Shown here one piece after another: positions 9,611-18,942 of a DNA stretch of 64,000 bases. Location: assembly GCF_016806065.1 (NCBI RefSeq), contig NZ_CP032405.1, positions 1,516,001 to 1,580,000 on the forward strand. The letters are read 5' to 3'. This stretch comes from Rhizobium rosettiformans (GTDB taxonomy: Bacteria; Pseudomonadota; Alphaproteobacteria; Rhizobiales; Rhizobiaceae). The number at the start of each line of letters is the position of its first letter. The first letter of the stretch is position 1. The notes beneath the pieces were generated by a model, which worked only from the letters and a program-made list of their open reading frames with translations, ran no database searches and was not told where the DNA came from. The translations under genes and the position numbers were made by a program.

Positions 9611-10873
9611 TCAGCGCAGCTTGGCCTTGAGGTCTGCACTCGGATAGCAGGTGGGTTTCATTCCGTTCTTCGCCTGCCATTCGCCGAGCGACCGCCGCGT
9701 CTTGAAGCCGGGCAGGCCATCGACCTTTCCGACATCATAGCCTTGAGCGACCAGGGCTTGCTGCATGGCGAGCACATCCGAGCGCAGCATCTTGCCGACA
9801 TCGCCCCAGGGCGCCCTGAAGGCGCCACCACCGCTCGCGATGCGGTCGGCCAAATTGCCGATGAACAGCGCATACAGATCGGAATTGTTGTATTCCTTAA
9901 GCACATAGAAATTCGGCGTCACCAGGAATTCCGGACCATAGGTGCCGGCTGGCACCAGCATCATCGCCGGCTGCGAGGCCTCCGACGACGGGAAGGCCCG
10001 ACCGGAGATCCGGGTCAGCCCGCCGCTTGCCCAGGCGGATACCGCCTTTGCCCTGTCCGGCCCTTCCTGAGCACAGGAAACGCCGTCGGGAATGGTGATC
10101 TCGTAACCCCAGTCGCGACCTCTCTGCCAGCCACTCTTGACCAGATAGTTGGCTATGGATGCCAGCGTATCCGGCACCGAATTCCAGATGTCGCGCTTGC
10201 CGTCGCCGTCGAAATCGACGGCGTATCTCAGGTAGCTTCCCGGCATGAACTGCGGCTGTCCGAGCGCGCCTGCCCAGGAGCCCATCAGCCTGTTGGCACT
10301 GACATCCCCGCTCTCGACGATATGCAGGGCCGAAATCAGCTCCTGCTGGAACATCGGCTTGCGCGTCGACATGAAGGCCTTGGTCGCCAGCACGTCGATC
10401 GCCGGATGCGGCAGCTTCGCCCGGCCATAACCTGACTCGCGCCCCCAGATCGCGACGATGATCGAGCCGGGGACACCATAGGTCGCCTCGATCTTGCGGA
10501 GCGTCGCCGCATGCTGGCTCGCAAGCGTCCGCCCGGTCGCGGCCAGTCCCTGCAGGCGCTTCTCGTTGAAATAGGACGCGGGCGAGCTGAATTCCGCCTG
10601 GCTCTGCGTTCGCTCCTTCGGCGGCGCAGTGCCGGGAGGCACGAGATCCGGCAGATCCCAATTCAACTGTACGTTCTGAAGCGTCCGGTCGAAAACCTCT
10701 TTGCTGATCCCGCCTTCCTGAGCGGCGCGCCAGAGATCCCCCGCGATCCACTGCCGGAACTGCGCCTCGACGGCGCTGCGGGAAGCCGCAGCAGCCGGTA
10801 CTGCCAAACTCCCGGCCAGCAGCAGTGAAACGGTGGTCATCAGCCACTTAAGTGGCTTGCGGATGCGTGCCAT
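9611..10873 (-). CDS. Lytic murein transglycosylase (MltB/SLT_2 type)
   Basis: A 420-residue periplasmic enzyme that cleaves the MurNAc-GlcNAc bond of peptidoglycan. It begins with a signal peptide (WLMTTVSLLLAGSLAVPAAAAS). The catalytic motif WGRESGYG contains the expected glutamate, and LGQPQFMPGSYLRYAVDFDGDGKRDIWNSV is a hallmark of the family. A peptidoglycan-binding domain ends the protein (YDVGKVDGLPGFKTRRSLGEWQAKNG). The start is fixed by a GAGGAAG site seven bases upstream. It lies 16 bases after recR on the same strand and may share its transcript. Confidence 0.93.
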   Translation of the reverse strand: MARIRKPLKWLMTTVSLLLAGSLAVPAAAASRSAVEAQFRQWIAGDLWRAAQEGGISKEVFDRTLQNVQLNWDLPDLVPPGTAPPKERTQSQAEFSSPASYFNEKRLQGLAATGRTLASQHAATLRKIEATYGVPGSIIVAIWGRESGYGRAKLPHPAIDVLATKAFMSTRKPMFQQELISALHIVESGDVSANRLMGSWAGALGQPQFMPGSYLRYAVDFDGDGKRDIWNSVPDTLASIANYLVKSGWQRGRDWGYEITIPDGVSCAQEGPDRAKAVSAWASGGLTRISGRAFPSSEASQPAMMLVPAGTYGPEFLVTPNFYVLKEYNNSDLYALFIGNLADRIASGGGAFRAPWGDVGKMLRSDVLAMQQALVAQGYDVGKVDGLPGFKTRRSLGEWQAKNGMKPTCYPSADLKAKLR

Positions 10874-10889
10874 CGGTTCTTCCTCGCGG

Positions 10890-11495
10890 TCAGATCGTGG
10901 TCCGGGCCCTGATCGCCGCAGACAATGTTCCCTCGTCCAGATAGTCCAGTTCGCCCCCGACGGGCACGCCATGGGCAAGCCGCGTGATTTTCACGTCGAG
11001 CCCTACCAGGTGGTCGGTTATATAGTGTGCTGTGGTCTGCCCCTCGACAGTGGCATTCACAGCGATAATGATCTCGCGGATCCCGCCTTTGGCCACCCGG
11101 TCGATCAGCCCCTTGATGTTGAGATCATCGGGCCCGATGCCGTCGAGCGGCGACAGCGTGCCGCCGAGGACGTGATAGGCGGCATTCATCGCGCCCGCCC
11201 GTTCCAGTGCCCAGAGATCGGAGACATCCTCGACAACGATGATGACGGACTGGTCGCGAGCGACGTCCGTGCACACGGTGCAGGGGTCGATCGTATCGAC
11301 ATTGCCGCAGCAGGAGCAGATCTTCACCTTGTCATAGGCCTCGCCCATGGCATGACCCAGGGGGCCCAGAAGCTGATCCTTCTTCTTGATCAGATGCAGC
11401 GCCGCACGCCGTGCCGAGCGTGGTCCAAGCCCCGGGACTTTCGCCAGAAGCTGGATCAGTTTCTCAATTTCAGGGCCGGTGACTCGTTTTGCCAT
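10890..11495 (-). CDS. recR: Recombination mediator protein RecR
   Basis: A 201-residue RecR, which with RecO and RecF loads RecA at gaps. It has the helix-hairpin-helix region ([19 protein letters not shown]), a four-cysteine zinc finger (Cys60, Cys63, Cys72, Cys75) and a Toprim domain ([19 protein letters not shown]). The C-terminus shows the Walker-B-like [20 protein letters not shown]. The normal dnaX-ybaB-recR cluster is split here: the MOSC and hydrolase genes, on the other strand, lie between recR and ybaB. Confidence 0.97.
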   Translation of the reverse strand: MAKRVTGPEIEKLIQLLAKVPGLGPRSARRAALHLIKKKDQLLGPLGHAMGEAYDKVKICSCCGNVDTIDPCTVCTDVARDQSVIIVVEDVSDLWALERAGAMNAAYHVLGGTLSPLDGIGPDDLNIKGLIDRVAKGGIREIIIAVNATVEGQTTAHYITDHLVGLDVKITRLAHGVPVGGELDYLDEGTLSAAIRARTTI

Positions 11496-11551
11496 GGCGG
11501 CGTTTCTAGCCCATATAGACGCCAAACGGAATCGCCGAAGGAGCGCTCCAG

Positions 11552-12172
11552 ATGAAAATCCTCGCTGTCTGCCTCGGTCGACCCGAGACCCTGCCGGGGA
11601 AGAAATACAAGACCGGCATCAACAAGCTCGCCATCCAGGGCCCTGTTATGGTCGATGCGGAAGGTCTTGTCGGCGACGCGATCCTCAATCGCAAACACCA
11701 CGGCGGCGTTGATCAGGCCGTCTATATCGAGGGCTCCATCGATCTCGACTGGTGGCAGGCCGAACTCGGCCGCGACCTTCCCTATGGCACCTTCGGCGAG
11801 AACTTGGTGATCGAGGGGCTGGAAAGCGCCATGTTGGCAGCCGGCGACAGGTTGGCGATCGGCGAGGTGCTCCTGGAAATCACCTCAGCCCGCATTCCCT
11901 GCGCCACCTTCGCGGCCAAGATGGGCGAGCCCAGCTTCGTCAAGCGCTACACGCGCGCCGCCCGCCCGGGCGCCTATGCCCGCGTGCTTCAAGGCGGCAT
12001 GATCGAAGCTGGCCAGGCCGTCGCGTTCACCCCCTGGAGCGGCGACCGTGTGACGATGCGCGAGATGATGGCGACCTTCGGCCGCAGGCTGAGCGACGCC
12101 GATCGAGCCCGCTACATGGCGGCTCCGGTCCACTACAAGATCAAGGACGCAATCCGCGCAGGCGAGATGTGA
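11552..12172 (+). CDS. MOSC domain protein (YiiM-like)
   Basis: A 206-residue protein with the MOSC beta-barrel typical of molybdenum-cofactor sulfurase C-termini and of YiiM proteins. Visible features are LGRPETLPG, the [11 protein letters not shown] segment, [13 protein letters not shown] and the conserved cysteine in [14 protein letters not shown]. YiiM proteins bind molybdenum cofactor and reduce N-hydroxylated compounds in Escherichia coli; a similar role is inferred. A GGAG site precedes the ATG. It is followed 80 bases later by an alpha/beta hydrolase on the same strand. Confidence 0.87.
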   Translation: MKILAVCLGRPETLPGKKYKTGINKLAIQGPVMVDAEGLVGDAILNRKHHGGVDQAVYIEGSIDLDWWQAELGRDLPYGTFGENLVIEGLESAMLAAGDRLAIGEVLLEITSARIPCATFAAKMGEPSFVKRYTRAARPGAYARVLQGGMIEAGQAVAFTPWSGDRVTMREMMATFGRRLSDADRARYMAAPVHYKIKDAIRAGEM

Positions 12173-12188
12173 GCCTCCGCCAAAGGTC

Positions 12189-12208
12189 GTAAAGCCGCCC
12201 GGCTTTAC
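12189..12208. repeat. Perfect 9-base inverted repeat after the MOSC gene
   Basis: GTAAAGCCG and CGGCTTTAC arms are separated by two bases, 16 bases after the MOSC stop. With no T-run it could be a weak terminator or an operator for the following hydrolase gene. Nothing else supports either reading. Confidence 0.4.
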
Positions 12209-12252
12209 CCGCCCCATACTTCTCGCCATCATGCCGCCCGCTTGGAGGAGCG

Positions 12253-13143
12253 ATGGACCCGAGGAGAATAGAGCTGACCGCAGCCGATGGCGTGCGGCTG
12301 ACCGGTCATTGGTGGCGGCTGGAAGGGGCGTCTCCATCTACAACCGTGATCATCAACCCGGCAACCGGCGTCCACTCCCGCTACTATCACCGCTATGCCG
12401 CCTATCTCGCCGAAAACGGCTTCTCCGTCCTCACCTATGATTATCGCGGTATAGGGCTCTCCCGTCCCGAAAGCCTCAAAGGGTCGACCTTCACCTGGCG
12501 CCAATGGGGCGAGCAGGATTTTGACGCGGCCCTGCGCCATGCCTTGCAGGAGGACAAGACAGGACGCCTGCTTGTCGTCGGCCACAGCATCGGTGGTTTC
12601 CTGCCCGGCTATTCGCCGGCGGTCGGACGCGTCTCGGCTATCCTCTCGGTCGGTGGGCAATACGGCTATTGGGGGGACTATCTGCCGGCCCGCCGCCTGC
12701 CGCTCTTTTTGAAATGGCATATCGCGATGCCGGTCATCACTCTTGCAATCGGCCATTTTCCCGGCAAGCGCCTTGGCTGGCTGGAGGATCTGCCGAAGGG
12801 GGTCGCCTATGGCTGGGGGCTGCAGCAGGGCAGAGCGGAGCAGGGGCTGACCCGCGAGGCGGCCGAAGTCATGCGCGACCGGTTCGCCACCGCAACCTGC
12901 CCGATCCTCAGTGTTGCCATGTCGGATGACGAGATCGCGACGCCGAAGGCGATAGATCGGGCGATGCGTTATTATCGCCGCGCGCCAGTGACCAAGGTGC
13001 TGCTCGCACCAGAGGACTTGGGCTTCGCCCAAGTCGGTCACTTCGATCTTTTCCACGCCCGCCATCGGGATGGCTTCTGGCGCGAAACCCTCGCGTTTCT
13101 GCGCGAGGGGAAAAACCCGTGGAATGATCGGGTCTATCCTTGA
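12253..13143 (+). CDS. Alpha/beta hydrolase family protein
   Basis: A 296-residue serine-hydrolase-fold protein. The nucleophile elbow GHSIGG places Ser112, preceded by VIINPATGV and the LTYDYRGIGLSRP oxyanion region. An aspartate (MSDDEI) and a histidine (GHFDLFHARH) near the C-terminus are candidates for the rest of the triad. It resembles the YheT-like or serine aminopeptidase group; the substrate is unknown. The start is supported by GGAGGAGCG directly upstream. It ends convergently with ybaB, 22 bases away. Confidence 0.83.
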   Translation: MDPRRIELTAADGVRLTGHWWRLEGASPSTTVIINPATGVHSRYYHRYAAYLAENGFSVLTYDYRGIGLSRPESLKGSTFTWRQWGEQDFDAALRHALQEDKTGRLLVVGHSIGGFLPGYSPAVGRVSAILSVGGQYGYWGDYLPARRLPLFLKWHIAMPVITLAIGHFPGKRLGWLEDLPKGVAYGWGLQQGRAEQGLTREAAEVMRDRFATATCPILSVAMSDDEIATPKAIDRAMRYYRRAPVTKVLLAPEDLGFAQVGHFDLFHARHRDGFWRETLAFLREGKNPWNDRVYP

Positions 13144-13165
13144 CGGACCCGATCAGCAGTTTTTG

Positions 13166-13489
13166 TCAGAACGGGAACTTCATCCCCGGCGGCAGCGGGA
13201 TGCCGGCGGTGAGTGCCGCCATCTTTTCCTGCGCCTGAGCTTCGCCCTTGTCCTTGGCGTCCTTGTGGGCAGCAACGATCAGGTCTTCGAGAATCTCGAC
13301 ATCGTCTTCCTTGAAGAGCGACGGATCGATCTTGAGGCTGCGCATCTCGCCCTTGCCGCTGAGAACAACGGTCACCATGCCGCCGCCGGACTTGCCTTCG
13401 ATTTCGAGCGCAGCAATCTCTTCCTGCATCTTCTCCATCTTGGACTGCATTTCCTTGACCTTGCCCATCATGCCCATGATGTCGCGCAT
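13166..13489 (-). CDS. YbaB/EbfC nucleoid-associated protein
   Basis: A 107-residue DNA-binding protein starting [15 protein letters not shown], with the family's long N-terminal helices, the central [31 protein letters not shown] strands and a C-terminal helix ending in [12 protein letters not shown]. It forms dimers that coat DNA and is usually encoded beside dnaX and recR. Here it follows dnaX by 49 bases on the same strand and is very likely co-transcribed with it. The start is fixed by AAGGAGACGGTA upstream and by family length. Confidence 0.96.
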   Translation of the reverse strand: MRDIMGMMGKVKEMQSKMEKMQEEIAALEIEGKSGGGMVTVVLSGKGEMRSLKIDPSLFKEDDVEILEDLIVAAHKDAKDKGEAQAQEKMAALTAGIPLPPGMKFPF

Positions 13490-13538
13490 TACCGTCTCCT
13501 TGGATTGTTGTCGTGTTCTGCGAGAAGAGCCTTCGGCC

Positions 13539-15419
13539 CTAGAATTCGATGTCGTCGCCCGGCAGGATGTCGCCTTCGGCGGATTCGGCTGCCGCTGGCG
13601 GCGCCGCGACAATGTCGTCGTCCTCGATGGCGGCCGCCTTGATCCGGACGTCGGTCACCTTGGCGCCGGGAAAGCGTGCGAGGATCGCGGCCACGTCAGG
13701 ATCCTGCCGCGCATCGACCAGCCGCGCCTCGCGCGTTGTCTTCTCGACTTCGACCAGCGTCGGCGCGCCCGCCTCGTTGGACAGCGTCACCCACCAGGTG
13801 ATGCCCGTCCACTCGCTGAGCTTCATCTTCAGCTCGTTGACGATCGTAGGTGGGCATTGCGATTCCAGACGAATTTCCAGCCGGCCCGGCTCGATCTTCA
13901 CGAGATGCACGAACTGGCGCAGCTGAGCCCTGAGGACCGGCGCGCGGTTCTTGGTGCAGAGATCGGCGATATCATCAAGCGTCTCTACGCGGACGCCTGG
14001 GATCACTGCTTCCTCGGCCCTGGCTTCCCGCCGCTCCATCGCTTGCGGCAGCGCGTCACCAGCCGGCACGCTCTGCAGATGCGCAACCGGCTGGCTCATC
14101 GCCGGGCGGGGGGCACTGTCCTGCGAGGGTTGGCCCACGGCCTGCACGCGCATCGCCATCGAGGCCCCACCACCGCCGCCATTCGGCCGCGGCGCAGAAG
14201 GCGAGCGATCTCCACCACCTTCACCATTGGAAAGTTCAAGCAGGCGTCGCGCCGCATCCTCGGGCGAGGGCAGATGCGCGGCATGCGCAAGTCGGATCAG
14301 CACCATTTCGGCGGCCCCTGCCGGTCGCGATGAAGCCTCGGCTTCCGGAATGCCCTTGAGCAGCATCTGCCACATGCGTGACAGCGTCGTCACCGCCACG
14401 CTGTCGGCGAGATCGGCGCCCCGCACGCGCTCGACTTCGGAAAGCGAAGGATCCTGCGACGCAGAGGGAATGTATTTGAGCCGGGTCACCAGATGGGTGA
14501 AGTCGGCAAGATCGGTCAGCACCACGGTCGGGTTCGCACCCGCTTCATACTGGCTGCCGAATTCGGAAAGGGCTGTTGCCACATCACCGCGCACGACATG
14601 CTCGAAGAGATCGACGATACGGGCGCGGTCTGCGAGACCCAGCATGGAGCGCACGGCATCGGCATGCACCACGCCGCTGCCGTGGGCGATCGCCTGATCA
14701 AGCAGCGACAGACCGTCACGCGCCGAGCCTTCGGCCGCGCGCGCAATCATCGCCAGCGCGTCTTCGTCCGCCTCGATGCCTTCCTTGGATGCGATCGTCG
14801 AGAACAGGCCGACAAGATCGCCCGCACTGATACGGCGCAGATCGAAGCGCTGGCAGCGCGAGAGAACGGTGATCGGAACCTTGCGGATTTCTGTCGTCGC
14901 AAAGATGAACTTCACATGCTCCGGCGGCTCTTCCAGCGTCTTCAACAGCCCGTTGAAGGCCGCCGTCGACAGCATGTGCACTTCGTCGATGATGTAGACC
15001 TTGTAGCGCGCCGAAACCGGGCGGTAGCGCACCTGCTCGATGATCTCTCTGATATCATCGATACCGGTATGCGAGGCGGCGTCCATCTCGATCACGTCGA
15101 CATGTCGGCCTTCCATGATCGCCTGGCAATGTTCGCCGGGGATGCGAAGGTCGATCGTCGGCTTGTCGATCTCGGGCGTCTTGTAATTGAGTGCGCGCGC
15201 CAGAATGCGCGCCGTCGTGGTCTTGCCCACCCCGCGCACGCCGGTCAGCATATAGGCCTGGGCAATGCGGCCGGTCTCGAACGCATTGGTCAGGGTCCGC
15301 ACCATCTGCTCCTGGCCGACCATCAGGTCCGTGAAATCCTTGGGGCGATATTTGCGGGCGAGAACGCGGTAGCCGCCGGGGGCGGGCGTGGCCTCTGCTG
15401 TCGGCTCCAATTCGCTCAT
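13539..15419 (-). CDS. dnaX: DNA polymerase III subunit gamma/tau
   Basis: A 626-residue clamp-loader ATPase. Walker A is GVRGVGKT (60-67), followed by the DEVHML Walker B region, [21 protein letters not shown] and a sensor 1 region with [12 protein letters not shown]. The region that holds four zinc cysteines in the Escherichia coli protein keeps only one cysteine here ([10 protein letters not shown]), so the zinc site appears lost. A proline/glycine-rich linker precedes the tau C-terminal part that binds polymerase and helicase. The start [10 protein letters not shown] was chosen by family similarity, and ffs lies just upstream on the same strand. Confidence 0.96.
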   Translation of the reverse strand: MSELEPTAEATPAPGGYRVLARKYRPKDFTDLMVGQEQMVRTLTNAFETGRIAQAYMLTGVRGVGKTTTARILARALNYKTPEIDKPTIDLRIPGEHCQAIMEGRHVDVIEMDAASHTGIDDIREIIEQVRYRPVSARYKVYIIDEVHMLSTAAFNGLLKTLEEPPEHVKFIFATTEIRKVPITVLSRCQRFDLRRISAGDLVGLFSTIASKEGIEADEDALAMIARAAEGSARDGLSLLDQAIAHGSGVVHADAVRSMLGLADRARIVDLFEHVVRGDVATALSEFGSQYEAGANPTVVLTDLADFTHLVTRLKYIPSASQDPSLSEVERVRGADLADSVAVTTLSRMWQMLLKGIPEAEASSRPAGAAEMVLIRLAHAAHLPSPEDAARRLLELSNGEGGGDRSPSAPRPNGGGGGASMAMRVQAVGQPSQDSAPRPAMSQPVAHLQSVPAGDALPQAMERREARAEEAVIPGVRVETLDDIADLCTKNRAPVLRAQLRQFVHLVKIEPGRLEIRLESQCPPTIVNELKMKLSEWTGITWWVTLSNEAGAPTLVEVEKTTREARLVDARQDPDVAAILARFPGAKVTDVRIKAAAIEDDDIVAAPPAAAESAEGDILPGDDIEF

Positions 15420-15499
15420 CGCGCTGCCAGCTTCCCCGTTCGCCCGCTTCCGGGCATGGCACGGCCCGTGTTGAAACAGGGGCCGGAAATGAAGATGAG

Positions 15500-15598
15500 G
15501 TGGGAGGCTGGCACGATGACCCGTGCCGTGCTCGTTGGGGCTGCTTCCTTCCGGACCTGACCCGGTTGGCGAGTGGCTCGTCCACCACCAACCTCCCA
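15500..15598 (-). ncRNA. ffs: Bacterial signal recognition particle RNA (4.5S type)
   Basis: The minus strand contains GTCAGGTCCGGAAGGAAGC, the invariant apical loop that binds Ffh. The ends pair as a terminal stem (minus-strand GGGAGG at 15597-15592 with CCTCCC at 15507-15502), giving an RNA of about 97-99 bases, the small SRP RNA without an Alu domain. It lies immediately upstream of dnaX, a common location in alphaproteobacteria. Exact ends are set by the terminal helix and the promoter distance, so they may shift by a few bases. Confidence 0.95.
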
Positions 15599-15605
15599 AG
15601 GAGAC

Positions 15606-15634
15606 ATATCGGCAATTACGTCGCCAAATGCAAG
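15606..15634 (-). promoter_or_regulatory. Sigma-70 promoter of ffs
   Basis: The minus strand reads CTTGCA, 17 bases, then CGATAT, one base off the alphaproteobacterial -10. The predicted start near 15598 coincides with the 5' end of the SRP RNA terminal helix, which supports both calls. The transcript may continue into dnaX. Confidence 0.75.
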
Positions 15635-15687
15635 CCAAGCCAAAAAAAAACTGCTAGTCTCGCAGAAAACGTGAGGGAGAAAACGCC

Positions 15688-16095
15688 TTGCAGCCATTCG
15701 TCCTGGATGACCGCCTCGCGAGGGACAGCGAGTCGATCCTGAAGCTCGGCCTCTGTGACCTGAGGCTGGCGAGGGACAGTCGCTGGCCCTGGCTTATCCT
15801 CGTGCCGCAACGTCCTGATGTCTCAGAGATCTTCGACCTGACCCCGCTCGATCAGGCGCTCCTGACATTCGAGCAGGTGACGGTCGGGACGGCGCTGAAG
15901 AAGATGACCGGTGCCGACAAGATCAACATCGCCGCCATCGGCAATATCGTGCGCCAGCTTCACGTGCATGTCGTCGCACGCAGCGAGAATGATCCGAACT
16001 GGCCCGGCCCCATCTGGGGCTTTGGCCAGTCTGTCCCCTATGAGGAAAAGGCCTTCGAGGCGATGAAGCACAGGATACTTGAAGCATTCCAATGA
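15688..16095 (+). CDS. HIT domain protein
   Basis: A 135-residue histidine-triad protein. The motif reads QLHVHVVAR, so the final triad position is lost or shifted compared with HxHxHxx of nucleotide hydrolases; this form is frequent in small alphaproteobacterial HIT proteins. The start is a TTG at 15688 with GAGGGAGA seven bases upstream, and no ATG is available nearby. The stop overlaps the nudC ATG (ATGA), so the two are translationally coupled, suggesting a shared task in nucleotide or cofactor clean-up. Substrate unknown. Confidence 0.87.
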   Translation: MQPFVLDDRLARDSESILKLGLCDLRLARDSRWPWLILVPQRPDVSEIFDLTPLDQALLTFEQVTVGTALKKMTGADKINIAAIGNIVRQLHVHVVARSENDPNWPGPIWGFGQSVPYEEKAFEAMKHRILEAFQ

Positions 16096-17051
16096 AGAAT
16101 TCCATTTTCCTCAATCGTGCCCCCCATCTTGAACCCAGCGAACTCACGGCCTTTTCCGGCAACAAGCTCGACCGTGACAGCGAACATCGCGACGAGACCT
16201 CGCTTGAACAGGCACTCAAGGTCGAGGGCATGCATATCCTCGCCTTTTCCGGCGCTCAGCTTGTCTTGAAGCATGATGGCCAGGTTCTCGATCCGCTGTT
16301 TGCCCCTTACGAGCTCGCGGATCTCCAGCCGAATTTCGATGACGCCATTCTGCTCGGCCACCGTGCCTCCGGGGAACCGCGTCTGGCAGTCCCCGTCAAT
16401 GTTCCCCCGGAAGCGCTCGCCGCGCACTACAAGCCCGCCGACCCCCGTGCGCTTTTCCGCGATGCCCTGATCGGTGACGAACTTTTGGGCGAAGTCGCCC
16501 AGGCCCTCAGCCTCCTGCGCTGGAACGCCGACAACAAGTTTTGCGGTCGCTGCGGCGGCACGATGGACACCCTCATCGGCGGCTACAAGCGCAAATGCGC
16601 CGCATGTAGCCACGAGATCTTCCCGCGCACCGATCCGGTCGCCATCATGCTGGTGGTCGATGAAAAACAGGATCGCTGCCTGATGGGCCGCAGCCCGCGC
16701 TTTCCGGCGGGCATGTATTCCTCGCTCGCCGGCTTCGTCGAGCCGGGCGAGACGATCGAAAACGCAGTCCGCCGCGAAACGCGCGAGGAGTCTGGCATCA
16801 CCGTCGGGCGCGTCCGCTATCACGCCTCGCAGCCCTGGCCGATGCCGCATCAGCTGATGATCGGCTGCTATGGTGAGGCGACGAATTTCGACATCACTTT
16901 CGATACCGCCGAACTCGAAGACTGCCGCTGGTTCACCCGCGACGAGATTGGCCGGATGCTGTCAGAGGGTTCAGCCGATGGCAGGACCCTGCCGATCCAC
17001 GGCACGATCGCCCGTCGTCTGATCGAGGATTGGTACGAGTGGCGGCACTGA
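16092..17051 (+). CDS. nudC: NAD(+) diphosphatase / NADH pyrophosphatase NudC
   Basis: A 319-residue Nudix hydrolase that cleaves NAD(H) to NMN(H) and AMP and, in Escherichia coli, removes NAD caps from RNA. A zinc ribbon is formed by Cys151, Cys154, Cys169 and Cys172. The Nudix box spans about 214-236 (GFVEPGETIENAVRRE, then TREESGI). The downstream SQPWPMPHQLMIG segment matches the NudC signature SQPWPFP. The start overlaps the HIT gene stop. A strong hairpin terminator follows in the convergent gap with pheA. Confidence 0.94.
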   Translation: MKNSIFLNRAPHLEPSELTAFSGNKLDRDSEHRDETSLEQALKVEGMHILAFSGAQLVLKHDGQVLDPLFAPYELADLQPNFDDAILLGHRASGEPRLAVPVNVPPEALAAHYKPADPRALFRDALIGDELLGEVAQALSLLRWNADNKFCGRCGGTMDTLIGGYKRKCAACSHEIFPRTDPVAIMLVVDEKQDRCLMGRSPRFPAGMYSSLAGFVEPGETIENAVRRETREESGITVGRVRYHASQPWPMPHQLMIGCYGEATNFDITFDTAELEDCRWFTRDEIGRMLSEGSADGRTLPIHGTIARRLIEDWYEWRH

Positions 17052-17108
17052 GCAATTCCGGCCAAAGTGCGTAGCGGTTCTGCGGCCGGAATTGCGCGAA
17101 AACAAAAA

Positions 17109-17146
17109 TAGAGCGTTCCGGCGCTTCTTTTCGCCGGAACGCTCTA
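17109..17146. terminator. Bidirectional intrinsic terminator between nudC and pheA
   Basis: A perfect 15-base stem (17109-17123 with 17132-17146) has an 8-base loop, CTTCTTTT. A-rich sequence precedes it on the plus strand, so the minus-strand transcript (pheA) has a U-rich tract after the stem. It sits in the 112-base convergent gap and can serve both genes. Confidence 0.85.
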
Positions 17147-17163
17147 TGCCGCCACCGTAGTGA

Positions 17164-18015
17164 TTAGAGCTTGCCGCGCATCTCGTGCGCCTTGTAGACG
17201 CCGAGGATGCGAACCTTCTCGGAGAAGAAGCGCAGTTCTTCCAGTGCCCGCTTCACCGGCGCATCGTCCGGGTGCCCCTCGATATCGGCATAGAACTGTG
17301 TGGCAATGAACTTGCCGCCGATCTGGTAGCTTTCGAGCTTGGTCATGTTGACCCCGTTCGTCGCAAACCCGCCCATCGCCTTGTAGAGGGCTGCCGGAAT
17401 GTTGCGCACGTTGAACACGAACGTCGTGATGAACAACTCTTCGTCGCTCACGCGCTTCGGCTCGTCTTCGTCGCGGGATAGCACGACGAAGCGGGTGACG
17501 TTGTTCTCCGAATCCTCGACGTTCTCGGCGATGATGTCGAGCCCGTAGAGCGGCGCCGCCAGCCGCGGCGCAAGGGCTGCCATCGTGCGGTCGCCCTTCT
17601 CCGAAACCAGTTTGGCAGCTCCCGCCGTATCGCCGGCGACGACCGCTTTCCAGCCATGGCTGCGAATGATCTTGCGGCATTGGCCGAGCGCATGGATATG
17701 GCTGTGGACAGTGCGGATCTCGTCCAGCTTGACGCCCGGCAGTACCATCAGCTGGAAGCGGATCGGCATGAAATACTCACCGACGATATGCAGGCGCGAG
17801 AGCGGCAGCAGGTAATGGATGTCGGCGACGCGACCGGCGAGCGTGTTCTCGATCGGGATCATCGCCAGATCCACTTCTCCCGTCTCCAGCGCCACGAAGG
17901 CATCCTCGAAGGTCGGGCAGGGCAGCGGCTCCATTTTGGGGAACATGTCGCGGCAGGCCATGTCGGAATTGGCGCCGTAGTCGCCCTGGAAGGAAATCTT
18001 GTTCGTCGGTGCCAA
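17164..18015 (-). CDS. pheA: Prephenate dehydratase
   Basis: A 283-residue monofunctional prephenate dehydratase, which forms phenylpyruvate in phenylalanine synthesis. The catalytic domain shows NKISFQGDYGANSDMA, PIENTLAGRVADIHYLL and the TRF motif (NNVTRFVVLSRD) with the catalytic threonine. A C-terminal ACT domain includes GVNMTKLESYQIGGKF, the phenylalanine-binding region. The start was set at the TTG at 18015, four bases after the kdsB stop with AGGA ten bases upstream; a longer frame from an ATG at 18072 would overlap kdsB. It probably forms an operon with kdsB. Confidence 0.93.
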   Translation of the reverse strand: MAPTNKISFQGDYGANSDMACRDMFPKMEPLPCPTFEDAFVALETGEVDLAMIPIENTLAGRVADIHYLLPLSRLHIVGEYFMPIRFQLMVLPGVKLDEIRTVHSHIHALGQCRKIIRSHGWKAVVAGDTAGAAKLVSEKGDRTMAALAPRLAAPLYGLDIIAENVEDSENNVTRFVVLSRDEDEPKRVSDEELFITTFVFNVRNIPAALYKAMGGFATNGVNMTKLESYQIGGKFIATQFYADIEGHPDDAPVKRALEELRFFSEKVRILGVYKAHEMRGKL

Positions 18016-18019
18016 GGGA

Positions 18020-18787
18020 TCAGTGTCCTGCGTTTGAGTAGGATGCGGAAAGAATACGGCGTGCTTTTTCAAGGTCGGCGGGCGTGTCGACGCCGAGCGG
18101 CACGGTTTTCACGATCTGGGCATCGATCCGCATGCCGGCTTCCAGCGCTCGAAGCTGTTCGAGTGATTCCCGCCTCTCGAGCGTGGACGGGCGCAGAGTA
18201 ACGAAGCGTTCGAGCGCGGCGCGCCGATAGGCATAGAGCCCGATATGGTGATAAAGCGGGCCTGCACCGTAGGGCGCAGTCGCACGCGTGAAATAGAGCG
18301 CCCGCAGCCTGTCCTCGGAAAGCGGCGAGCCGATCACCTTGACCACGTTCGGGTTCGTCTTCTCCTGCTCGTCCGCGATTTCGACGGTGAGAGTTGCGAT
18401 GTCGACTGCAGGATCTTTGAGCGGCTCGAGCGCCGCGCGGATGGTCTGCGCATCGATTGTCGGCAGATCGCCTTGAACGTTGATCACGATCTCGGCCACG
18501 CCGTCGGGGTCCATCTTCGTCAACGCCTCGTAGATGCGATCCGAACCGGACTGGTGATCGCCGCGCGTCATGACCACTTCGAACCCTGCTGCCTTGACGG
18601 CATCGAAGACCCTCTGGTCATCGACAGCGACGATGATTCGCCCGACTGCCGCCTCCTGGGCCCGCTTCGCGACCTGCACGATCATCGGCAGACCTGCGAT
18701 ATCGGCCAGCGGCTTGTCCGGAAGACGGGTGGACGCCATGCGTGCCGGGATCAGGACCAGGGTTTTGGCGGCTCCGCCTTCATTCAT
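18020..18787 (-). CDS. kdsB: 3-deoxy-manno-octulosonate cytidylyltransferase
   Basis: A 255-residue enzyme that makes CMP-Kdo, the activated sugar for the inner core of lipopolysaccharide. The N-terminal nucleotide-binding motif is [21 protein letters not shown], with QGDLPTIDA further on and the [10 protein letters not shown] and HIGLYAYRR segments typical of KdsB. The ATG at 18787 was chosen because AAGGGG lies eight bases upstream; an ATG two codons earlier is too close to that site. pheA follows after four bases. Confidence 0.95.
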   Translation of the reverse strand: MNEGGAAKTLVLIPARMASTRLPDKPLADIAGLPMIVQVAKRAQEAAVGRIIVAVDDQRVFDAVKAAGFEVVMTRGDHQSGSDRIYEALTKMDPDGVAEIVINVQGDLPTIDAQTIRAALEPLKDPAVDIATLTVEIADEQEKTNPNVVKVIGSPLSEDRLRALYFTRATAPYGAGPLYHHIGLYAYRRAALERFVTLRPSTLERRESLEQLRALEAGMRIDAQIVKTVPLGVDTPADLEKARRILSASYSNAGH

Positions 18788-18942
18788 GTCCATAACCCCT
18801 TCAAATCCCCATACAGAAGTGTCAAATAGTCCCAGCCGCGGGACCATAATCGTGTTGCAAGTGTTATGCAAAAGACATAGGTTCCGCGCGATTTCAAGAT
18901 CGTCCGGTTGCTCATCGGCCGGCTGCACGGGGAGCTTTGCAG

